From positions 1,560,001 to 1,624,000 of the forward strand of contig NC_063997.1 of the NCBI RefSeq assembly GCF_932276165.1: DNA of 64,000 bases. Direction: 5' to 3'. A program made the translations under genes and the position numbers. The stretch comes from Plutella xylostella (lineage: Eukaryota > Arthropoda > Insecta > Lepidoptera > Plutellidae). This document shows, piece by piece, positions 33,664 to 43,900 of this stretch (the first letter of the stretch is position 1; the number at the start of each line of letters is the position of its first letter). Under the pieces are notes generated by a model. The model was not told the origin of the DNA and searched no databases. It saw only the letters and a list, made by a program, of their open reading frames with translations.

Positions 33664-36600
33664 TCAATTAGTGTGATTCCCTCCTAAAATTTTATAAGTG
33701 TATCTTTGCAAGTCATCTTTGACACAGTCCAAGTTTCTGTCAGCATCTATAGTCAGCACTTCACACCCAACATTTGGAGCTGATAACCAGTTTTCATAGG
33801 AGTCATGTACCTGAAAGAATATGGCAAAATTATAATAATTGGTAATTTTGGGTAAGTACAATATTTAGGATACAACCACCATTTAAAGTAGAAGTCGTTA
33901 GATTTACAAATAGATAATATTGGAGCATTCAAGATTTGAATACAAATTGATTCTCTGAGACCACAGCAATGGGGCTTCTCCCTAACATGGATTGATATTC
34001 GTCATGCGGCCAGGCACTTCACAATCGCAGTTGACACACTTTTATTCATCTCCAGGGTGTCCACTATCTGGAAAGTCAGGGAAAAGTCAGGGAAGCTCTA
34101 GCTAGGTGGTCATGGAAAGTCAGTGAAATTGATGGGCCACCTGGAAAGTCAGGGAAAAATGACCCTTTTCTAGCATAATTTTAGTACTTTTCTTTACTAG
34201 TAATACTTCTTTTTTTACGTGAAATAAATAAGTCATAAAATAAAATCTCGTTTAGATTTGGAATATTTTTGTCTGATCCTTACTAATTAAGTTTTTTTTA
34301 ATAAACTTTCCCTTATTCATAAAAACGTTACTGGGCGCTTTAGCTATTGAACTGATTTGTCCCTCACTGTCAAACAACAAATTGTTCTCTGTCAGAGAGT
34401 GACAGAACAGTTCAATAGCTAAAGCGTCTAGTAACTTTTTTATGAATAAGGGGGTAAGTATAAGTATATCGTGATTTAATCAAATATAACAGATAGAAGG
34501 AGCGGTGGTAGCTCAGTCGGAGCGGTGGTAGCTCAGTCGGGTAAGCGCCCGCTTCTCAAGCAAGAGATGCGGGTTCAAATCCCGGCACTGACATGTACCA
34601 ATAAGTTCTTTTAACTTAAGTTAAATGTATACCATCGCTCTTACGGTGAAGGAGAACATCGTGAGGAAACCTGCATATCTAGATTTAGCACATCTAGATA
34701 TGTGAACCCACCAACCGGCAGTGGACCAGCGTGGTGGGAAATGGTCGAAGCTTAGGAAGGCAGTTTAGACCTTGGGGATATGCACAAAGGTTCCACTCGA
34801 GAGAGCCAGGTGCAGGTACTTACACCCCCACAGAGAATAGAATAGAACAGACAGAAAAAATAGTAGGAATTCTAAAAGATTAGCTAGACCCCAGACTCAG
34901 CTGGTAAAATTATGTCCCGTATATACAGTTTGATGCAAAAGAGGGTGACTCAACATTCAAAACAAATTTAATTTAAAGACTTTTAGAAGTTAGTGACAAA
35001 AATAACATGATTTTGTTGGTGCAGACGCGCTGCAGCCGCGCTCATGAACTGACTTTGAAAAAAGGAGGAGGTTCTCAATTCGCTAATTATTTTATACCTC
35101 AGCGTGACCGCATACGCTGCCTCCGCGCAGCATCTATTAATCTATAACTTATTTTTTTACTAATTTAGCAGAGCAAAACAAATTTTATTCTATTTTGCAC
35201 TGCATGTTTAATCAAATTAAAAAAAAAATACTTACACAACTAACAACTTTGTCAGGCAGAAGAGTGCCATACAACAAAAAATTGGTTCTGTTTCAATTTC
35301 GGTTTCAATATCTACTTCGATGGTAATCAGCCAAATTTTAGTCAGACTTAAACTAGGCAGTATAGCAACTTGCTGCAAGCTGCAAGGCGGATACGTTTTT
35401 TTAGTTTTTTTTGTTTAAAGTTGTTTAGAATGACCTCCTATGGCTTAAGACGGAACCTCGAGAAATAGGTATTTAGGAAAACATTTGCTATCGTTTGTGC
35501 ACTCATGCCCCGGGGCTCGGGTGCTATAGAGATAAATAATGCAGCTCGTGAATGACATAGGTACTTTTCTTGATAAATTTTCGGGAGAAATCGTTATTCA
35601 CCAAGTAAATATCAACAAATCTTTTTGATTGTGATGTCAATCGCTTCAGCATAATATATTCTAGGATATGATTAATAATAACATTGCTTTTATTCAACAA
35701 TGGCGTCATTCGGCACAGTTTTGATCACAAAAATTGCGTTACTTGAGGTTTCTATAAGTTTAAATCTATAGCAAATTTAGAGAAATGGAAAAACTATAAA
35801 TTATTTATTGTGCCACCAATATCCTAAAAAATCATGGAGATTGGATAATATTTAGAAAGAGACCAACGTTTTCTCTTTTTGTATGGACGAGCAAGTGCTA
35901 CAGGTACTTCCCTCTTAATATACAATTTTTGGGGACCCTGTATAAATATTTTACGCAGTCAAGTTTGAATAAGTGTAAAAAGCTTTCGTGTTCAAATTAC
36001 TTAAATTAGGTTATTTTTTTCATCTTCAGTCAGGGAATTTTTTTGAAACGGTCAGGGAAAGTCAGGGAAAAGTCAGGGAATTTTTTGGAGCATTCTGAGT
36101 GGACACCCTGATCTCATTATGTATTCATAGGTACTTACTTGTTGCAAGTATTCTAGAGGAACTTCAGATTCTTCAGCTCTCCCTCTCTTGGCCATTCTGT
36201 CCCACACCACTTGGGGAGTGGTTTTCAAGTATACTGTGGAAACATAAATGTAATAAATAATCAATCAATCCTAAAATTGAGGCATGTTGTGAATTCATGA
36301 TAGATATTTAAATCTCTATTATGACTTAACAAATAATAGATCTAAATGTCTTGCTGGGAGCACCATAATACTCTGTACTCTGCTTTCCCCATTCATCCAT
36401 TCCAAGCCTGTCTAAATTATCAAATTTTCGGCAGAATATTGCATCTTACAATAAGATGCTTGATATAAATCACACATCATACAATTTCATTACATACCTA
36501 TTAGATCCAAGTCTATATCAAGATTCTTCTCGGAGTAGTCAAACCAAGTGGACAAGACCTGGTACTCTGCATCTTCTAGGAAGTTCTGCTTCTTGGCATT

Positions 36601-37432
36601 GTGGACAAAACAGTACCTGCTGTTCTGAACTGACCTGTAAGTATTGAAATTTTAGTGGTTTATCAAATGGTGGGACAACTCACTACCTATATGCATCTTC
36701 TTTAAAAGGTTTATGTGAGAATTACTGGTAGCTTTAAATATGTCATGGTGTAATAATTTTAACTGTTCAATACAGTACCAGAGCAGATTCAACACAGTCA
36801 AATCTTTCCTCTTTGTAATATTGTGCATACAATACTTTTTTTAATGTACTACACAAGCAGCACTGTACAAGGAGTTTATATATTTGATTTAGGAGAGATT
36901 TGTATATTAGGTTCTCACCTCTCAAACATTTTAACAGTGATGCCCGGGTGAGCCGGCGGACTGATCTGTATCTTGAGTCGGCTCAGATGTACGTAGTGCT
37001 GGAACGCAAACGTCCACTTGTGCATGTCGGAGTACATTAGGCCCAACAGGTTGTGGCCGCTGACATCGCGCCATTCGTGCAGTGGTTCCTGGAAGGGTAA
37101 AGGATATTTTGATGAGTGATTTCAGTAGGTAAATAAATAGATCTGTCCATATACTGGCAAAGCAGGGCAGCAATAGATTTAAGGCAGAAGAAGTTGGCTT
37201 CTAAAAACTCAGCGTGAATGTGCCAGCCATATAGAATAAAGGAAAAGTTCCATTAAGAATGGAAAATTTTATCATATTTTAGTTAAAACCGACTTACCGC
37301 ATGAGTTTCAACATTGTCGAATTTGTCAAAGAACTTGATGCATGTAGACTTTCCCGAGCCGATGTTACCTTCAATGGACACCCTGAACGGACGCTTCCTG
37401 AGCGAGCGCGCTGCAGCAGCCACAGACTTCAT
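33664..37432 (-). CDS. dnk: Deoxynucleoside kinase, TK2/insect dNK family
   Basis: Exons on the minus strand: 37432-37298, 37088-36919, 36634-36498, 36233-36139 and 33810-33664 (684 nt, 227 aa), all phase-compatible. The enzyme family transfers the gamma phosphate of ATP to the 5'-OH of deoxynucleosides (dNTP salvage). Visible motifs: P-loop GNIGSGKST (residues 22-30); EP-x3-W beginning at residue 46; the ERS...SRYCF substrate/catalytic segment around residues 101-109; the arginine-rich lid RMAKRGRAEES; and PLEYLQQVHDSYENWL. I use the Met before KSVAAAARS. The frame stays open upstream to another ATG at 37681, so a longer N-terminus, perhaps a targeting sequence, is possible. The 2.3-kb last intron is mostly a transposon. 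NDUFA10 was considered but the intact kinase P-loop and lid favour a real kinase. Whether it is orthologous to Drosophila dNK or to TK2 is not resolved. Confidence 0.92.
34314..34450. repeat. Palindromic MITE
   Basis: CCCTTATTCATAAAAACGTT pairs with a reversed copy ending TTTTTATGAATAAGGG; the central arms GCTTTAGCTATTGAAC / GTTCAATAGCTAAAGC also pair. No coding. Confidence 0.6.
34498..34845 (+). mobile_element. tRNA-derived SINE with duplicated A box
   Basis: The head reads AGCGGTGGTAGCTCAGTCGG twice in tandem, then GGTAAGCGCCCGC and a B box GGGTTCAAATCCC, followed by a non-tRNA body (CATCGCTCTTACGGTGAAGG; CCCACCAACCGGCAGTGGAC) and an AGAATAGAATAGAAC tail. Related to 53332-53672 and 61527-61745. 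Confidence 0.8.
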
Positions 37433-37681
37433 GTTCCACGAAGGTATACGGGCCTCTTTCGAGAAGGAAAAATAAAACTGATGCCGTAGTGAGGTTATGA
37501 GTTGTCTTTTATAATGACAGAGAGCAAATACAGTTATGTATTTAAAAATAGAGGGTAGGATATTGCCTTTTATTAAGTTTACTTCAATAATTTGAACAAA
37601 TTCGTAATATTTTTCACGAAAAGCTACGACTCTTATATAGTTTGTTTGGCGCCAAAATGTCACTGTCAATGTCAATGTCAA
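37433..37681 (-). other. Open frame upstream of the dNK start (possible 5' UTR or N-terminal extension)
   Basis: The dNK exon frame stays open for 83 codons upstream to an ATG at 37681 (MTLTLTVTFW...). The outermost part is built on TGACATTGACATTGACAG, which also occurs just upstream of NDUFS8, so it is more likely a promoter/5' UTR motif than coding. The region between is AT-rich and has a putative acceptor before 37450. Confidence 0.4.
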
Positions 37682-37961
37682 AGCGTAAACTGTCCAAAAG
37701 TAATAGACTGTGTTCTAAAATTGATTTGTGTCGCTTTTATATGAAAATAATGATAGCGTATTCTGAGGTCATGTATCAGTTGGGTCAACTTGGGTCGGTC
37801 TATTTATATCAACGAACATTAACTAGGTAGGTGCGCTAGGTACTTTCGTACGTACTTCTCTAATGAGAGTACGCTCAAGGTGGACTAGTTATGTTTAAAC
37901 ATTCTATAAAATTATAAAGTAACAGTTATAAAAAGTTTATTCGGTATTTTTATTTACATTT

Positions 37962-40900
37962 TCAACTAGAATATAAACTATCCCTAGGTTCAACAACAAG
38001 ATGGAAGCCGTCAGCGGGCCGCAGTATAAACGCTATCGGGTGCAGGCGTTGCGACCGCGGCGTCTTGTCGCCCGGCCGCACTCGGAAACCGCTCAGGATC
38101 CGCACCAGAAACACTTTCGCAGCCAGCACTGCGAAACGGGACCCTGGGGAAAGACAATTATGTTGTTTTTATTTAGGTACTGAAGTTGTTTAATCTTGTC
38201 TACTTAACTTACCAATAAGTATAATGTATACCAGACATCGTTTACCTACCTAAGCGATTAAGTTATTGAAACTAGCAAAGAGCTGAAGAAAACAAAACAA
38301 TGACGATCGAAATAAATAACGGTAAACAAGCTCAGTATCGGAAAGTGCAGAAAGCCATTAGTTCGATGCCCGGAGTGCGTCTGGGCATTTGTGCGAGAGG
38401 TCACATGACTCATGAGTCTGAAAGGTTTAAAGGGCGTAAATAACACCCGTGAATAAAGAAACGATAAATACCTACAAAAATACGGCTTATAAGCTGACGA
38501 GATAGCTTATAAGCCGTATTTTTGTAGGTATTTATCATAATGCTTTGATTATAATCAAAGCTCGTCTTCAACTCGATCAATCCGCAGATGTCTGTCTGTC
38601 ATTAAGTATTCTCTCTATTCCCAGTTCTGTAACGGCCGCCATTTCCGTAATGTATCTTTATTTACGATAATGTGTAAGTACATAGAGCGCGGACTCGAGT
38701 TAACAACGACGGATGTTATAGATACTTATAGAAAAGCGCGCTTACCAATACAATGCCGAGGGCCGTTTCCGAACGGCATGTAAGTGTAGGGGACTATCTC
38801 TGACTTCCTCTCCGGGGAGAAGCGTTCGGGATCGCACTGGTCGGGGTTCGGCCAGTAGGCCTCGTCGCGGTGGATGGAGTAGATAGGTAGCCACACGTGG
38901 ATGCCGGCTTCTGCCTGTAAATACACGGACATAAGTGGTTTATAGTAACTAGTTAAGCCGAAATGGGTTGTCTCATCCTCATGACATCATTCTGAATGTG
39001 CTGGTGACTCATATAAGTGAGTAAATAGAAATTAAACTATAAAAAAAGAGCCCTGAATTTGACGTGTCTACACGTCTGGCACGTCGTGATGTTACCTTGA
39101 GGACGTCTATAGACGTCGTGTCCACGAATGTGTTAACAAAGTTTCTACGGAATAGCAAAATTTTATTTAGCGAATTTTTCAAAAGTTGTGTACATAAATC
39201 AAAAGTTACTTGTCATCGTGGTAGGGATTGGCTAGTCAGATTAGCATCAATAGCTGATTGTGATTGATATCCTTCCACCCAAAGGTTGTCTGGAAGAAAT
39301 CGCTTTAAGCGATAAGACCGCCATTTGTACATATGTGTTAGATTAAGTTTTGTAATGTTGTCCATATTTTTGTGTACAAATAAAGAATATGTTATGTTAT
39401 GATTGTGGTTAACCACATTAGTGTTTTGAACTCACAGTCAATTCATGCTTGCTCCCTGGAGCCGTGGGTCCAAAGCAGTGGCGGATTTACCTATAGGCCA
39501 AAAAGGCCAGTGCCTAGGGCGGCAGATTGAGAGGGGCGGCAAATTTGGCAAATAAGTAGTTTTTTATAATTAATTATACGTGTATCATCTGTACCATCCA
39601 TGTATAAATTACTATTATAAAATACGAAAACGATTAATAAACGCCTTAAAAATTATTAAAACCGGATCATGGATCATTACAGTCATACAATACATTGCCT
39701 TTCAAGAGTAGGGGGGCTGAACAAATGAACCGATTTCAATTTAGTTTTTTTAAATCACATGTGTTCTACGGGAGAGTATTCTTAGACAATAAGATTGCTG
39801 AAAATCGATTTTTAAAAGTTAAGGTGCAGGATTTTTGCCGATTTCTTCCAAACGCAGCCATAATTTGAACCGTGGAACCATTCACCTTGATGGCCACTTA
39901 ATCTTCTACCTCGCTTGGGTTGACTCAGGGCGCTAGGACCGACTGTGTAAAAACGTAAAATTAGTAAAAGAGTGCAAATATCCGGATTTTTGAATTTTCG
40001 AAATTACCCACACATCGGTAATTAAGAAATTAGTTAAGTTACTTAACTGATTGTTTTTTCATACAAAAGATTGTCGTTTTTGTTCACTACATTCGGAGTT
40101 TAAAAACCCTAGCTTATTTTTTTTTGTATTTTCCGGAATAAGCGAACCAGGGTAATTCCGAATTTTGGAACATTTTACTATGAAATTCTGTGGATCGGGT
40201 AATTCCGAATTATAAATATCATATAAATGTGTTTAAGTACTTCTAGGCAGTTCTAGGCAATATTGCGAAAAAAGTTTTTGCGAGGTTATAGCTGATCGAA
40301 AAATACATATGATCCTTTTGCTTAAATTATCTAAATCACTCATTTTAAATGTTTTTCGGAACAACCCGCATTCTTTTGGAATTACCCTCGTGCAAAGAAA
40401 AAAATATGAGCTTTTGAAACTAAAATATTTACGAATTCCGTGGGTATTTAGAGAAGTCTGTTAAACAGAGTTTTAGGTAGTATATTAAAGTATACAAAGC
40501 GCCCTTACATGAATCAAAATTACCCAACCAGTCCTCATAAATTGACAAAATACGAACATGTATCCAACTCACCCAAAAACCTTTCGGAATAACCCACCTG
40601 CACCTTACAGATGTTTTAAGCTTTAAAGTCTTTTTACGGGTTTTTTATTTGCCTGTCAAATTAAACTTTTTAGGTTAACATTAAACTCTTTAGTAGATAA
40701 TGCTTGCAAAAATAGTCTAATTAAATGACAGAAATATGATTAAGTTCACAATCGTACTATAATAACGGAATTAAACTAACGTATTGAATTTCAAAAGTCA
40801 GTAGGGGCGGCAAAATATTAATGGCCTACGGGCGGCAAATTTGTAAATCCGCCACTGGTCCAAAGTTGTAAGGAGCCACGGACCTACGGTCAGCTGACCC

Positions 40901-43900
40901 CACTAGCGGCCACAGACGTAGCACCTCTGAAAATTTTAGGAAAACCCGGTTAAAAGACAACACATAGGAAATAATAGTAAGAAATTGTAATTGTATTGCG
41001 GCGGTACTAGCAACAGCAGGGCACTATTATCCCTGTAGATAATCGGTACTGTATAGCGATAAACATGATTGGTGAAACGTTTTTATATAGCGATAAACAC
41101 AGCGATGTGATTGGTGAAACGTGCAAAGTGAGTTTGTCTACGTCGATAATGATGCCGTACAATAATTTTATTTTATCACAACTAAAGAATATAGGCTAGG
41201 TATATTATAATTTTCTAAGTTATGCGTAAATCAAGTTACGTACCAACCACAATGATGTTAACGTAAATTGGCCTTTCGCTGCATTAACCAACACCATTCC
41301 AAAACCCAAATCCAGTTAACTGGCCTAATGAAAACCCTTTTATATAAGGGGTGCTCTGAAATTACGTTATTACAGTGACCGCGGGGTTAAGTTCACAGTA
41401 GGCACTTTCCTATTTCATATTTATTTTTAAAATACTTACACTGTCTGCAATATTGAAGTAGGTATACATTTAACAGCGCATCATCAGAATATTAAATTAC
41501 CAACTAAGTAAAAACGTGCATTTTGTTTTATTTATTCCTCGCGAGTTTATTATATTTTTTATGAATCGGATAAGGTAAAAATTATTTAAATTATGATTTT
41601 ACATTATGTTACGCAGATGATCAGTTCATGATGGTTCTTGCATTAATTGCACGCAAGAAAGTACCTAACGAATTTTTGATAAACCTAAGGGGCACGAGCA
41701 GTCGAGCATCCTCCAAGAGGGTTGCATAATATAATATGCACAGGCGGGTTGGGGATAAAGCTTAACATCATTCATCATCATCACGACCCATCACGGGTCT
41801 CCTTCCAATGAAGGAAGGGTTTTAGGCCTAGTCCACCATGCTGGCCAAGTGCGGGCTGAGAGAGTTGTCGGTACTTAACATCATGCTTAGATAAATTTAC
41901 TCCCCCATCCATCAATTCTCACTCACCATTAACGCACATATCCAGATACTGCAACCCCTGGACCGCTTCATACAGATCGCCGCTTTTATCAGCCTCATCA
42001 ATTTCGGCCAACAGCCGGCGCTGGACCTCCGGATTGACCGCCATTTCGTACAGGAAGTAGTTAATCAAGTTGGCAGTCGTGTCGAAGCCGGCCACGTAGA
42101 ATAATACCGCCTGAGCGACCAAGTCGTCGTCGGAGAATTCTGGAAAGTTCCAAAGATTGGCGGTTGGAGTGACGAGCGTATTTTTCATTTTGGTGGTTGG
42201 TGAAAGTTAGTTTAATCATTTAGTATTTAGTGCATTGGTGTGCTCAATAATAACAAATTACCTACCTATGTAACTACAATTAGCAAAAGAGATATGAATG
42301 TGTTACCCCTCCCCCCCTTTAATTTATCATCCAAAATAATATACCTACCTATGTAAGTAACTAATGTATGAGTATCCTTATTTGCATCTATTTTCCACCT
42401 ATGAGTATTAATAAGGTCAAACGGTTTGCGCTGTGGGTCGGTTCCCAACAAACATTTTACCCTCAGTTACAGCTATTTTTATAACTTTAACCTGTATAAC
42501 TGTGTTATAATTATCTCAGTTCTAACATAAAGCGATAAAGATGATTTAACAAATGAAATTAGTGTTAACAGCAGGTTTAAGTGTTAAAATGGTATTAGTC
42601 AAAGCAATTATAATTAAGATGTTATAGGTTTAAACTGTTTCTAGAACCTAAAGCTATATAAGAGTGCTCACTGACACCTGTTAACACTTATGGTTGTTAA
42701 GTGGTTTCCTTTAATACCCATATAAATCTTTAGGTGTCATATTGAATTTAGGCTGCAGGAATTGGTTATAAAAAGATTTTGTCAAGAGTGCAGTAAGACA
42801 AGATTCTTACAGTGTTGGAAAACTCAACAATGCAGTTTTAATCTTTAAGGTTAACTTAACTTACGCTTATTGCGTTAGGCAAGTAGACTGTAAAAGTAAC
42901 GGTGTTAAGCAAGACTGTGCGGATCGACTAAGACTGCATAATACCCTTGGCTAAGGGTGTTCTATTTCAAAAAGTGTAATAGATGACTTAGGTGAGTCTA
43001 TATGTCTTAAATGTAAGTTCGCCATTTGCATAGACGACCTAACCTATAAATTGCTGGGATAAACAATAATTTGCTTTAAAATACTTACTTATTTATGTGA
43101 ATTTTGTCATTCCAGTCATGCCAATCGATTTATGAAACTAATGGACATACAGCAAGGATACAAAAAAATACAAAATTGAGTCGTCTATTTTATATTTACT
43201 TATGTTTCATTTGAAATCCTTAATAAATTCGGAGCGCATTAAAATTGAGGTGGGAAATATGGTATACATTACAGTAAAATTACAAGGGCATATTATTTTC
43301 AATTCACAAAACATGTTAAGTCAAGTAAATATATTATATTTACTGTTATTTAGTAATGATCAATACTGTCACTCTAATACTGTCGCGTATGATTGCTGTT
43401 GACACTATTATTTTCAAAGACATACAACTTGTATGGTAAAAGTGTATTCGAAAAACGGTAACATACTCACTTAACCCTTTTTTACCAAACAAATAAGAGT
43501 TAGGGAGTCAAATAACCATTCTAAAACTACAACTATACCGGTAAAAGTTCTAGCTGAGAGGGATTAAACCCTCTTCTATAGTAACTTTAGCACTTCAATG
43601 ACACCGTACTACAGGCTTTCTATAACTTAAACACTTCAATGACACCGTTTTACAGACTTTCTAAAGCCTTTACTCTCAAAATCGTGGGCCTCTTTCGTGG
43701 TTATAAGTGAGTTAGAGCACTCTCCTACACTCTTATACAGCTATGTCTTAACACTTTAATTTTCGAATGGAACCATTATACAAGTTATATGAGAGTTTTT
43801 TTAACGCTACGATGTTAGTTGGGTTATTAGGTATATTTGTTTTACTGTACCGAACTGCTTATATGAAATCCAATACAATGTTAAAGATAGGTTTCCATCC

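Larger units (their letters stand above)
34053..36110. mobile_element. DNA transposon with CAGGGTGTCCACT ends in the dNK intron
   Basis: Terminal repeats CAGGGTGTCCACT / AGTGGACACCCTG, duplication ATCTC (34048-34052, 36111-36115), and repeated GGAAAGTCAGGGAAAAGTCA in inverted orientation next to both ends. It has no transposase ORF. It hosts a SINE (34498-34845) and a palindromic MITE (34314-34450), so it is older than both. Confidence 0.75.

Noticed and set aside
34517..34592. tRNA gene on the plus strand
   Set aside because: A and B boxes are present but the A box is duplicated, the cloverleaf does not close and the sequence continues into a SINE body seen at two other places.
33664..37432. 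NDUFA10 (kinase-like complex I subunit) instead of a nucleoside kinase
   Set aside because: P-loop GNIGSGKST, the arginine lid and the ERS...SRY segment are all intact and the length (227 aa) fits dNK/TK2, not the longer NDUFA10.
39436..40926. Treating the hAT element as an ordinary intron of the P450
   Set aside because: Its borders are CAG...CTG transposon ends with an exact 8-bp duplication of exon sequence, not GT-AG splice sites at the exon break.
42140..42188. MKNTLVTPTANLW as a start of the P450 helix-I exon
   Set aside because: The phase and the acceptor at 42140 (TTTCCAG) fit the preceding exon; the upstream Met-containing stretch is intron.
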